From NCBI GenBank assembly GCA_000277445.1, contig AJWJ01000357.1:1-24447 (forward strand): a DNA stretch of 24,447 nt, written 5' to 3'. The stretch comes from Polysphondylium violaceum (Eukaryota; Evosea; Eumycetozoa; Dictyosteliales; Dictyosteliaceae). Made by a program: the position numbers and the translations under genes. Positions 8,949 to 16,934 of the stretch are shown here, piece after piece. The notes under the pieces are model-generated. The model was not told the origin of the DNA. It saw only the letters and a program-made list of their open reading frames with translations, and searched no databases. Within the stretch, counting starts at the first letter, position 1, and each line of letters begins with the position of its first letter.

Positions 8949-10407
8949 TTAGATAAATAGTTTATTTAGATTTGATTGACTGATCCAAGATTCGAGTAAC
9001 GCAGAGTCGTTTTCCGAGATTGGACTGTTGTCGGCCAATACCTCTATAAATGTGTTTTGGACAGAGAGGGTCAATAGTTGTTTGATGGTGTTGTTGTTGG
9101 CGTTGGATTGGTTGAAATAGTAGGTAAAGAAAAAAGAATGCAACCAATCTCTAAACATCTCGAGCGAGTCTGTGAGTGACAGATACTTTGTGCCACCGTC
9201 GACCAGCTCGGCCAAGGTGTTGGGCCACGACTTGCTTTGAGACTCGAGAATGGATTCCAGTTGCTCAAGCTGCTCTTTTAATCGGCCAGGGAGGATGGCA
9301 ACGCCGCTAAACTCAAAGATACCGACAAACTCTTTTTTGATGCACTGCAACGTAGGTCTGGCAACAAAGCGGGACAGGTCTGCGTGACGGGGGAACAAGA
9401 GAAACTCGTATGCGCCTTTGTCGACATTGTATTGCGTGATCATTGAGAATGTTTGGTTGTCTCTGGCCAGCGTAGGGTAGTCGCCTGTTTCTCTCCAGCC
9501 GCTGAAAAGTTGATTGATTACGTATTCCACAGTATCGCGATCCCTTGACACGACTCTCAGACAACAACAAGGGTAATGTAGCCAATCAATGCTAAACAGA
9601 GAGCTCTCTTGATACTGTCCTCTATACTCTTTTTTGGCGACGGCATCAAACACAGGGAATGGATGGTCGCCTGCTTGAAAATGTCTGTGGAGTAAATTTG
9701 TACAACCTGTTCCAAACTTGTCACTGTTGGAAGCCACCTTATATCCAGGCAACATGTCACACAATTCCAGTAAATGTCTAATGGTTGTGTGATCTAGTTT
9801 TTGATCCACATGATTTTTGTCAACAATGATATTATGATTACTAAAATAGGGATAAGGAGGGAAGTGTCTGAAATACTTTGTGTCACCTATATTGAATTCA
9901 AAAGCCCTCAATCCATCTCTCTTGCTTGATCCTATATTTTCAAAACAAATGACACATTTACCTTCATAGTTTAAATAGTTTTCTGCCAAAGTTTTAACTC
10001 CCTAATAGTGTATAAATAGAGTTGTTAGTACTAACTCTATAGAGTTAATCTGGTATCTATGTAGATACATACAGCTACAATCTCAGGTTTTGAACAATTG
10101 ATATTGATTTCAAAACCAACGTTTGTGTATGAGTGATTATAAAACTTTGGAAAAGGAACATTTAACGCCAATCTTGATTCATTGATATATCCCAAACTGG
10201 TTGATATATTATATAGATATTTAAAAGACTCTCTCCATGCTTTTACTTTATCATGCTTATTTTCAATTATTATATTTTCAATCTAAAAGATTATCGTGAT
10301 GAATGGTTAGTAAAAGTTAACAAAACATATGTGTTGTATCTATACATTACATCTTTTTGTACTTGGTCTTGTGTTTTATTCTTGTTATTAATACAAATAC
10401 TATCCAT
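8949..10407 (-). CDS. GalT/HIT-superfamily nucleotidyltransferase-like protein (DUF4922 type), three exons
   Basis: Exons 10407-10351, 10282-10073 and 10001-8949 give about 439 residues; introns are 68 and 71 nt with GTA...AG ends and consistent frame. The first exon (MDSICINNKNK) is the least certain part. The key motif is LLHRHFQAGDHPFPVFD, with H194-R-H196-F-Q198 in the position of the HxHxQ catalytic motif of the galactose-1-phosphate uridylyltransferase/Ap4A phosphorylase/GDP-galactose phosphorylase branch. Upstream, CVICFENI and YPYFSNHNIIVDKNHVDQ fit the conserved Cys pair and FPxFxxHxTI...HxxQ segment I recall from DUF4922 proteins. A nucleotide-sugar or nucleotide phosphorylase/transferase activity is inferred; the substrate is unknown. 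The third exon is much more GC-rich than the first two. VTC2/GDPGP-like relatives are an alternative. Confidence 0.6.
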
Positions 10408-10895
10408 TTTGACTATGTATGAATTGGTTTTTAATATACAATGATGTCTAGTTTATTGTTGTTATTTATACACTTTTCTTAAATAAATATATTACTACAA
10501 ATAGCCAGAAAAATCACCCACACACCCCACACATAAAAATTGCATAAATCTCTAGAGTGGTGGTATGGGAAAAATGGGATCTCAGAAATTTCAGATTCAA
10601 CCCCACTTGCATGTGTTTTTTATAAAAAAATATAAAGTAAAAAGATATTTTCAATGATACTATATTATACACATAGATGTGGATACACAAAACATAACAC
10701 AACAATGGATTTAATAAATTACGTATTTAAATTATAATTAAAAACTACATTTTTACTCATAAGAGATCCTAAATTTAAAAACAAGGTCGTTTTTTTCATA
10801 AAGTTTTTTTTCTTTTTTTTTAAAAAAAATTAAATCATTTGTGAAAAAGAGGGTGTGTGTTTACACAAAAGGCCAACCTCTATTCTGATAAAAAC
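10408..10895. promoter_or_regulatory. Divergent promoter: DUF4922-like gene (-) and phosphomevalonate kinase (+)
   Basis: 488 nt with no credible gene. It includes a CA/C-rich element CACCCACACACCCCACACA at 10515-10533, whose complement (GGGGTGTGTGGGTG) resembles the G-box bound by G-box binding factor (GBF) in Dictyostelium developmental promoters. Oligo-dT/dA stretches at about 10790-10830 precede the kinase start. Which gene the G-box-like element serves cannot be told from sequence. Confidence 0.5.
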
Positions 10896-12540
10896 ATGTC
10901 AAAATCAATTTGTTGTTCAGCACCAGGAAAGGTGTTGGTCACTGGTGGTTACTTGGTTTTGGACAGATTATACGATGGTATTGTTTTTACCATTGATTCG
11001 AGATTCTATACTAGTATTGTATCATCACCATTGTTGAACAACAACAACAACAAGAGTAACGATGACAGTGTATTTATTTGTGATATTGTTGTTCATTCAC
11101 CACAATTTAAATCATCGCAATCTTATCATTTATTTAATAACCCAAACAATGAAAATAAACTATATCAATTGATTCCATTTGGTAATGCCAATTATAGAGA
11201 AAATAAATATGTAGAGAATGCAATCATTTACTCGTTGATTTTGGCATCTGGCTATAAAGATTTACAATCCAGCATTGGCTCACTTAAATTAGATATCACA
11301 ATTCAAGGTGACAATGGTTTTTATTCTCAAATTCCTCAAGTATGTAGTCGTATAGTGAATAGTAGGTTGCAGTGTAGTGAAAAGGACTAACTCATATTTT
11401 ACAATAATACAATTAGTTAAAGGAAAGAAATTTACCAATTTCATTTGAATCATTAAAATCATTACCAAAATGTTTACCTGTTGTTGGTACACTTCAAGAA
11501 TTACAAAAAACAGGATTAGGATCGTCAGCAGCCCTCGTTAGTTCACTCACAGGTGCTTTGTTGTCATTTTTAGGTGTAATTGATTTAAATAATAGCAATA
11601 ATAATAATTTAAAAGATAAAACTTTATTACATAATCTTGCTCAAGTTGCTCATTGTGTAGCTCAAGGTAAAGTTGGTAGTGGATTTGATATTAGCTCTGC
11701 TATTTTTGGTTCTCAAGTATATAGAAGATTTTCACCTGAAATCATTTCAAATATATTGAAATTGGTAAGTCAATTGATAACCATTCTCTTGTGTGTGTCA
11801 ATACTAACAAACAATGCAATGACTCTTATTAGTCTGATAAACAATTATATCCAAGTGCAAAGGAGTTGATTGAAAATGTGAATTTTGAAAATAGTAAATG
11901 GGATAATCAACACAGTGATATGGCTTTGCCCCCAGGTTTGAGTTTGTTGTTGGCCGATGTCAGCATTGGCTCCAATACACCCAGTATGGTGAAAAGTATT
12001 TTAGAGTGGAGAAAGAACCAACACAGTACAGCATTGGACCTCTGGACTAAACTCAATGAGAAGAATACAGATGTAAAAAAACATTTTACTCAATTACATG
12101 CACTCTACAGACAAGATGCTGGAAAGTATAATAGAGAACTCCTCGCCTGTGCCACTGTTGATCCAGTCCAATGGAGTGGTATGAATAGTGTTGGCACAGT
12201 GTTGCATAGTGTACGTGAATCATTTGTCGCCATTAGAGGTCTCATGAGAGAGATGGGTGGCTTGGCCGACGTGCCTTTGGAGCCTGTTGAACAAACCCGT
12301 CTTGCCGACGCCACAATGTCAATCAAGGGCTGTGTGGCAGCCGGTGTGCCGGGTGCTGGTGGCTTTGATGCCCTCTTTGCCATCATCATAGACTCTAATG
12401 CTGACAGCAGTGTATCCCAACAAGTAAAGCAAACTTGGATGTCTTGGAAAGAATGTCAAGTGCTTCCTCTTGTCTTGTGTGAAAATAGTTCCGGCATTTT
12501 GGTTGAACCCGCTGAAAATGCCCCATCTTCAAAATACTGA
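10896..12540 (+). CDS. ERG8: Phosphomevalonate kinase (GHMP family), three exons
   Basis: Exons 10896-11339, 11417-11764 and 11833-12540 give 499 residues; introns of 77 and 68 nt (GTATGT and GTAAGT donors) keep frame. The enzyme phosphorylates mevalonate-5-phosphate with ATP in the cytosolic mevalonate pathway to isoprenoids and sterols. Motif 1 is [15 protein letters not shown] near residue 8. The ATP-binding GHMP motif [20 protein letters not shown] starts at residue 180. [21 protein letters not shown] lies near residue 233, and motif 3 [14 protein letters not shown] near residue 434. These specify the fungal/plant ERG8-type kinase, not mevalonate kinase or animal PMVK. Yeast Erg8 is 451 residues; the extra length is in Asn-rich loops. 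ATG 10896 ([12 protein letters not shown]) is chosen because the frame upstream has no other ATG. Confidence 0.9.
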
Positions 12541-12979
12541 TTTCTTGATCATCAACTCCCCCAAAAGTAAAAAAAAAAAATAAATATCTTTAGAATTTTT
12601 TTTAAATATTTAAAAATAGAAAAGAATCACCCCCGTTCTATTCTACTCTTTTTCACACACCCCAAAAAGGATAAATCATTTTTCTTTTCTAATTTTTAGT
12701 ATTTTTTGTTATTTTTTGTTTGAGAGATAGAGCGTTACCGTCCTCACAAAAAAAGAAATTCCTTTTTTTTTTATTTCTTTTTTTTTTATTTTTTTTTTAT
12801 TTTTTTTACATTTTACCAGCATTCACAATCCGGGGGTCAACAACAACAATCCAACCTTTTCACACCTGTCCCCAAACTAAACACATTGTACAACACATTC
12901 TAGGCTTTTATGTTGTTTTGACAAGGAAGTTAAAACACATATCTCACAAGCTTACATACAAATAACAGATCAATCAAGG
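12541..12979. promoter_or_regulatory. Intergenic region and promoter of the beta-helix protein gene
   Basis: 439 nt without a gene. It has an A-rich stretch and AATAAA-like motif just after 12560 that could end the kinase transcript, a CACACACCCC element at 12654-12663 (G-box-like in complement), and long interrupted oligo-dT runs at about 12761-12808. The final 130 nt before the start at 12980 is CA-rich. Confidence 0.5.
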
Positions 12980-14656
12980 ATGATGAAATCTTATATTCTC
13001 ATATCATTATTTTTATTATCGTGTTTTACAACAACATTATTATCCTCTCCTCTAGATAGTAGTAGTAGTAATAGTAATAGTAGTCATAATCATAACAATA
13101 GTGATAGCAGTAGTAGTAGTAATAGTAATGAGCCATGTAGAGTTTATATTGATATAAAATCAAATTATACTGGAAATAGTTGTGGAAAGAGTTTAGATCA
13201 AGCATGTTTGAATATGTATCAAGCTTTACAAGCTTGTGGACCAGCAGGCTTTGATCCAAACACTGATACCATTGATTTTAATGTTACCGTGTTGATCAAC
13301 GATGGTGTGTACACTGATAAAAAGGATTTTGATATCTATTTGGCACCATCAAACAATACCGTTGTCTTTCAAGCCATCAATCAAGGTGCCGTGACATTTG
13401 ATATGCAGGGTCAAGGCAAGCCTTTTGTTTTTATCAATGATGGTGGAGATCAGGCCTCCTCCATAAACTTTACACTCCAAGGCGTTGCCATAAACAATGG
13501 TGATTTCCAATCGACTGGCAACACAGTCATCTTTTCCGATCGAAAGTATTCGAGTGCCATCATCAATATCTATGATTGTGTGTTTGAGAATCATCAGGGT
13601 ATCAACGGTACAGTGTTATACACTTATTCGACATCTGAACAGAATCCATCACAGGCCACCGTCACTATCAGTCGTTCAGTGTTTAACAACAACGTTGCTC
13701 AGTTGGGCGCATCGATATACTTTCATAGTTTAGAGAATTTGTTGGTTAGCAATTGTACCTTTGACAACAACAATGCCAGCAATGTGGGTGTAATTTACCA
13801 GCTGTCATCGACAATCACCATCATAGACTCTGCATTTACCTCGTGCTACACACAGGCAGGCGGCCTCATCTACTTTTTCAATCAAGCCACTCTCGCCGTC
13901 ATTACAAACACCCAATTCAATCAAAACTCGGGCGGTGGTTTGAGAACAGGGTGCCTTTATATCGTCGGCGGCGAGATTATAAACTCTGTCTTTAGCAATA
14001 ACTATAATCTATCGGGTATTCTCTTTTACAACGACTACATCTCTACGGAAAACACAGTCAGTGGATGCACGTTTGTCAACAACACAAACGGATTCTATCA
14101 CGGCGGTGGTATCTTTATCAAGCGATCCATTATCCATCTCAACAACACTGTGTTTCTCAACAACACTGCCATCAACGGCGGTGGCATCTATTTCAGCCCT
14201 ACTTCAAACAACAACACTAGCACCTTTTACAATGTGACATTCTCGCTCAACACTGCCTACAACGAGGGCGGCGGTTTCTTGGCAAACAATACTTTTATCA
14301 CATTGGAAGACACTGTCATGACAGGCAATGACGCTGCCGTTGGCTCATCGATATTTTGTCAATCTTCTACAATCGATATCTACACATCATCGTTTTCGGT
14401 TAACTCTTTTACACAAGACAGCAGCACCAAGGGCATTAGTTGTGGTGTGGGTCAAACATGCAGAATATCGGGTGATCAAAGTTATTATAGTGATTATTGT
14501 TCGTCAAATTGGACACCAGTCAAACCGGGTAGAATATTAACCAGTGGTCAAATTGCTGGCATCATTATTGGTTGTCTGGCTGGTGTGTTTATTATTTGTA
14601 CTATAATTGTAATCATTATTAAAAAAGTTAGTAGAAAGGGTTATCATAGTATTTAA
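12980..14656 (+). CDS. Secreted/membrane-anchored beta-helix protein with Pmp-like FxxN...GGxI repeats
   Basis: Single exon, 558 residues. It begins with a signal peptide (about residues 1-22, MMKSYILISLFLLSCFTTTL) and a Ser/Asn/His-rich linker. A Cys-containing segment (CRVYIDIKSN, SCGKSLDQACLNMYQAL) and an extended parallel-beta-helix region follow. About ten repeats of FxxN followed by GGxI/Y/F are visible, for example SVFNNNVAQLGASIYF, TVFLNNTAINGGGIYF and VTFSLNTAYNEGGGFLA. A transmembrane helix (about residues 524-547, AGIIIGCLAGVFIICTIIVI) and a short basic tail (KKVSRKGYHSI) end the protein. It should sit in the plasma membrane with the beta-helix outside; many NxT/S sequons suggest N-glycosylation. 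The repeats recall the chlamydial polymorphic membrane protein (Pmp) repeat and the pectin-lyase fold, but no catalytic function can be claimed. GC content rises sharply in the repeat region. Confidence 0.75.
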   Translation: MMKSYILISLFLLSCFTTTLLSSPLDSSSSNSNSSHNHNNSDSSSSSNSNEPCRVYIDIKSNYTGNSCGKSLDQACLNMYQALQACGPAGFDPNTDTIDFNVTVLINDGVYTDKKDFDIYLAPSNNTVVFQAINQGAVTFDMQGQGKPFVFINDGGDQASSINFTLQGVAINNGDFQSTGNTVIFSDRKYSSAIINIYDCVFENHQGINGTVLYTYSTSEQNPSQATVTISRSVFNNNVAQLGASIYFHSLENLLVSNCTFDNNNASNVGVIYQLSSTITIIDSAFTSCYTQAGGLIYFFNQATLAVITNTQFNQNSGGGLRTGCLYIVGGEIINSVFSNNYNLSGILFYNDYISTENTVSGCTFVNNTNGFYHGGGIFIKRSIIHLNNTVFLNNTAINGGGIYFSPTSNNNTSTFYNVTFSLNTAYNEGGGFLANNTFITLEDTVMTGNDAAVGSSIFCQSSTIDIYTSSFSVNSFTQDSSTKGISCGVGQTCRISGDQSYYSDYCSSNWTPVKPGRILTSGQIAGIIIGCLAGVFIICTIIVIIIKKVSRKGYHSI

Positions 14657-14754
14657 ATAATCAATTATTCATTCACATATATGTTGGTGTTTAATCAAAT
14701 TCCATTTTAAAGAAATAAAAATAAAATTTATATTTGTTTCTTTTTTCTCCAATT

Positions 14755-14890
14755 CTTAGCAAAACCATAATTACAAATTTATTACCAGAATCTTAAAGTA
14801 TTACTCAACTCTAATTATGTAGGTGAATTTTTTGTTTAATGGCAATAATGTTGAAGTTAAGGATATCCTATTTGGAAATGTTCCTTTTTA
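14755..14890 (+). pseudogene. Possible IPT/TIG-domain fragment
   Basis: Short reading segments resemble the start and middle of an IPT/TIG domain: KTIITNLLPES near 14760, then VNFLFNGNNVEVKDILFGNVP up to a stop at about 14890. They lie in different frames, so this is a remnant and not a gene. The IPT consensus expected here is P-I-I-x-S/N-x-x-P-x-S-G, then V-x-I-x-G-x-N and V-x-F-G-x-V-P-C. Assignment is by eye only. Confidence 0.3.
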
Positions 14891-15198
14891 ATCAAATATA
14901 AAAAAATTAATCAAAATTAATAGATTAAATTTTTAACTTATAAAATAGATTGAATATTGTTTCCAAGCGAGTTTGGTAATACTTCAAACACTTTTTTGTT
15001 TAAGATGTTTGACTTGTTGTGGGGTTCAATTCCCAATTTTTCAAACCCAAATCATGTCCCGATTAGGTTAGACTTTTGATCAGTTTTAGTACCATGTGAC
15101 CTGATATCGCTTCAGATGGCCTAATCATCCTAATAAAAATTTTAAAATGAAAATAATTAATTGCTGAATGAAGACAATCTTAATAGGAGTTAATAGCC

Positions 15199-15290
15199 AA
15201 ACAAATATTTACATAGTAGTACTTTATAAACACAGTAACATGTACTGTGTCAATGATATACAATGTATGATCATAGTTCAAAATATGATG
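15199..15290 (+). repeat. Diverged direct repeat, left copy
   Basis: Contains AAACAAATATTTACA (15199-15213) and, 51 nt later, a 26-nt block (15265-15290) beginning GTATGATCATAGTT. Both blocks recur in the same order and orientation at 16145-16205, the second with 3 mismatches in 26. The family is unknown. Confidence 0.6.
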
Positions 15291-15611
15291 AGTTAATATA
15301 GAGTGGATGATGATTTATAGATACCCTTGATTTGAGAATGATCTTGGTTTTTAAAAAACAGAGGGGGGTATAGTTCTATAATTAAAACAATTTTCAAAAA
15401 AAAAAACAAAAAAGTCCACAGGCAATCCCACCAATTTTTTCGACTATTTTTAGATGAATGAGCGATAAAAATTAATTTCCCGTAAAAAAGATTCATATCT
15501 CCATTTCAGATGATTTTTATTTTGTGGGGTCAAATACATCCCACGCATTATGGGCGTGTAGTCTAATCAACAATTCTTTTCGGTTTTTAATTTAAATGAA
15601 AAAGAGTCCTC

Positions 15612-15621
15612 TTGGCGCCAA
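15612..15621. promoter_or_regulatory. TTGGCGCCAA palindrome (E2F-like), about 90 nt upstream of the peptide gene
   Basis: A perfect 10-bp palindrome in an otherwise AT-rich stretch. It includes GCGCCAAA (15615-15622), a match to the E2F consensus TTTGGCGC in reverse. Binding is conjecture; the sequence itself is clear. Confidence 0.35.
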
Positions 15622-15663
15622 AAAAAAAAGAAAATTTTTCTTCTTCAATGGTTAATTGAGATG

Positions 15664-15714
15664 TGTGTTATAAATAAAACTCTGAACAATAAAATATAAT
15701 TTATTTATAACACA
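15664..15714 (+). promoter_or_regulatory. Perfect 15-bp inverted repeat ending on the ATG of the peptide gene
   Basis: Left arm TGTGTTATAAATAAA (15664-15678) and right arm TTTATTTATAACACA (15700-15714) are perfect complements with a 21-nt spacer. The right arm ends on the A of the ATG at 15714. If transcribed it would form a hairpin abutting the start codon. If not, it is a dyad that could act as a protein-binding site or core promoter. Confidence 0.6.
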
Positions 15715-15875
15715 TGTCAAATTTCTATCGTCTCACTCTTCTTTTATCTCTTTCTGTTGGTTTATCTGGTATGTCTGGTCTCTCAGGTATATCTGGTATT
15801 GAGTTTAATATCAACTCAAATAATACCACCACCATTAATAACAATCATTCAGAATCAAATGACAACAAAAGCTAA
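15714..15875 (+). CDS. Small secreted peptide, 53 residues (predicted)
   Basis: An ATG frame of 53 codons ending TAA, not previously similar to anything I can name. Residues 1-16 (MSNFYRLTLLLSLSVG) look like a signal peptide or hydrophobic N-terminus. They are followed by a Gly/Ser repeat GLSGMSGLSGISG and then an Asn/Thr/Ser-rich polar tail (EFNINSNNTTTINNN, ending ESNDNKS). The design (hydrophobic start, xSG repeat, Asn/Ser tail) looks like the short developmental or secreted peptides known in dictyostelids, but no family is claimed. Support comes from the sensible protein design, TATA/AATAAA-rich upstream DNA with several dyads, and T-rich DNA after the stop. Against it is the short length. 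A second frame over 15757-15948 uses no ATG and is treated as a shadow. Confidence 0.5.
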   Translation: MSNFYRLTLLLSLSVGLSGMSGLSGISGIEFNINSNNTTTINNNHSESNDNKS

Positions 15876-16144
15876 GAGTTTACAATTTCGTCTCTATATA
15901 AATAGTGTATACATTGTTTTTTTCAATTTTTTTATTCCTACTTTTTAATATATATTTTTTCTATTTCAGATAAAAATATTTTTTTATTACTTTTAAATTA
16001 TTGTCTTTATTTGATTTTTTTGTTTATTCTTCTATATATATTTTTTTATTTTTATGAAAGAACTGGATGTTGTGATTGTTTTATCCCTATTTTTTTTTTC
16101 GATCTCCAATACAAAAGTAAACTAATAATGGATCGGCTGTATCT

Positions 16145-16205
16145 AAACAAATATTTACACTTGTCAGTGTAATACCACAGTATGATAATAGTTTAAAATA
16201 CGATG
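16145..16205 (+). repeat. Diverged direct repeat, right copy
   Basis: AAACAAATATTTACA at 16145-16159 and, 20 nt later, a 26-nt block (16180-16205) beginning GTATGATAATAGTT. The order and orientation match the copy at 15199-15290, but the internal spacer is shorter. The two copies flank the small peptide gene. Confidence 0.6.
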
Positions 16206-16331
16206 GTATAATCCAAATCGAGTTGACGAACAGGTATGTCATATCAGATTACTTTCAAATAAGCTACACATAGGTGCAGCGCTGCCATTAAAACCTCACG
16301 ACCCTGTCAGCGTAGGGATTAATGCTCGTCG

Positions 16332-16559
16332 GTGCATACTTTGATCCTGCCAGACAAATTCCTGCAACATGTTTTGTTGAACAATCAAAGTCGATTTCCA
16401 GACTTCTTTTACTTGATCGACATAGAACTCTATTCCGACTCCATCAAACTTTTCGTTCAATATATTGTCGATAAATCCAACAAGGGACGATATGACGATC
16501 CCATATCACACTGCCTGGATTCTACTACAACCAACACAGATTCACAGATTACTCTCTGA
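16332..16559 (+). pseudogene. Orphan coding-like fragment (75 codons, no ATG at the expected start)
   Basis: An open plus-strand stretch with balanced composition reads ILPDKFLQHVLLNNQSRF, PDFFYLIDIELYSDSIKLF and so on, ending in a stop at 16557-16559. It opens with a GTG-class codon and an in-frame stop lies just upstream. The N-terminal LPDKFLQ style recalls the opening of large dictyostelid repeat families, but I do not recognise it. It may be a remnant or an exon whose partners I cannot find. Confidence 0.3.
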
Positions 16560-16588
16560 CAAACTGGAGATATGCCGATACCACATAT

Positions 16589-16825
16589 CTAGTCCAATGT
16601 GTTTGATATAAAAATCTTAGAGTGAAAATACAAATCAAATTTGGTGAAATCGTGTGGCTCGTCTGAAAATACAAAACAGCCTGCATTTACAATTTTCTTA
16701 TCTCCATCATTGCTTTTGATGGTATTTGCACAAATCAATTGATGGTTGGATTTAATTTTCCCTTTACTCAATTTAATTTCTAACAGGTGCCTCTCTTTAC
16801 CGATTTCTTCGCGTGTGAAAGTGGG
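16589..16825 (-). pseudogene. Orphan coding-like fragment, C-terminal-like (about 79 codons)
   Basis: Minus-strand frame reading FTREEIGKERHLLEIKLSKG, then NHQLICANTIKSNDGDKK, then FVFSDEPHDFTKFDLYFH and a TAG at 16591-16589. Composition and amino-acid mix look like real protein, but upstream the frame runs into a T homopolymer with stops beyond, no ATG and no clear acceptor. It is either a truncated duplicate of a gene elsewhere or a terminal exon. No family is recognised. Confidence 0.35.
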
Positions 16826-16934
16826 AAAAAAAAAAAATAAATAATCTTAATTTCATTTTTTTTCAAAATTGCAAATTTTTTTTGTTTTTATCATTTCTTT
16901 TAACTATCTGTCCTATCAATACAAATAAAAGAAA

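Larger units (their letters stand above)
14657..15713. other. 1.06 kb non-coding stretch upstream of the small peptide gene
   Basis: No intact gene is visible. It holds a possible IPT-domain relic (about 14755-14890), the left copy of a diverged direct repeat (15199-15290), an A-run at 15396-15413, and several short dyads nearer the right end: CACGC/GCGTG at 15542-15558, TTGGCGCCAA at 15612-15621 and a 15-bp hairpin at 15664-15714. Open frames seen here are short and unsupported. Confidence 0.55.
15876..16934. other. 1.06 kb region with T-rich DNA and orphan coding-like fragments
   Basis: The first 250 nt are strongly T-rich, as seen after dictyostelid genes. The right copy of the direct repeat is at 16145-16205. 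From about 16260 to 16825 base composition is more balanced and coding-like frames appear on both strands (listed separately). The last 100 nt contain A and T runs (about 16826-16880) that act as the oligo-dT promoter zone for TFIIE beta. Confidence 0.5.

Noticed and set aside
9313-9760. Extra minus-strand open frames inside the DUF4922-like gene
   Set aside because: Shadow frames made possible by the higher GC content of exon 3; only one frame carries family motifs.
15022-15034. tRNA T-arm/B-box-like sequence GGGTTCAATTCCC followed by a T run
   Set aside because: The T-stem-loop is good, but upstream there is no acceptable anticodon stem-loop or matching acceptor stem; at most a decayed tRNA-like remnant, too weak to list.
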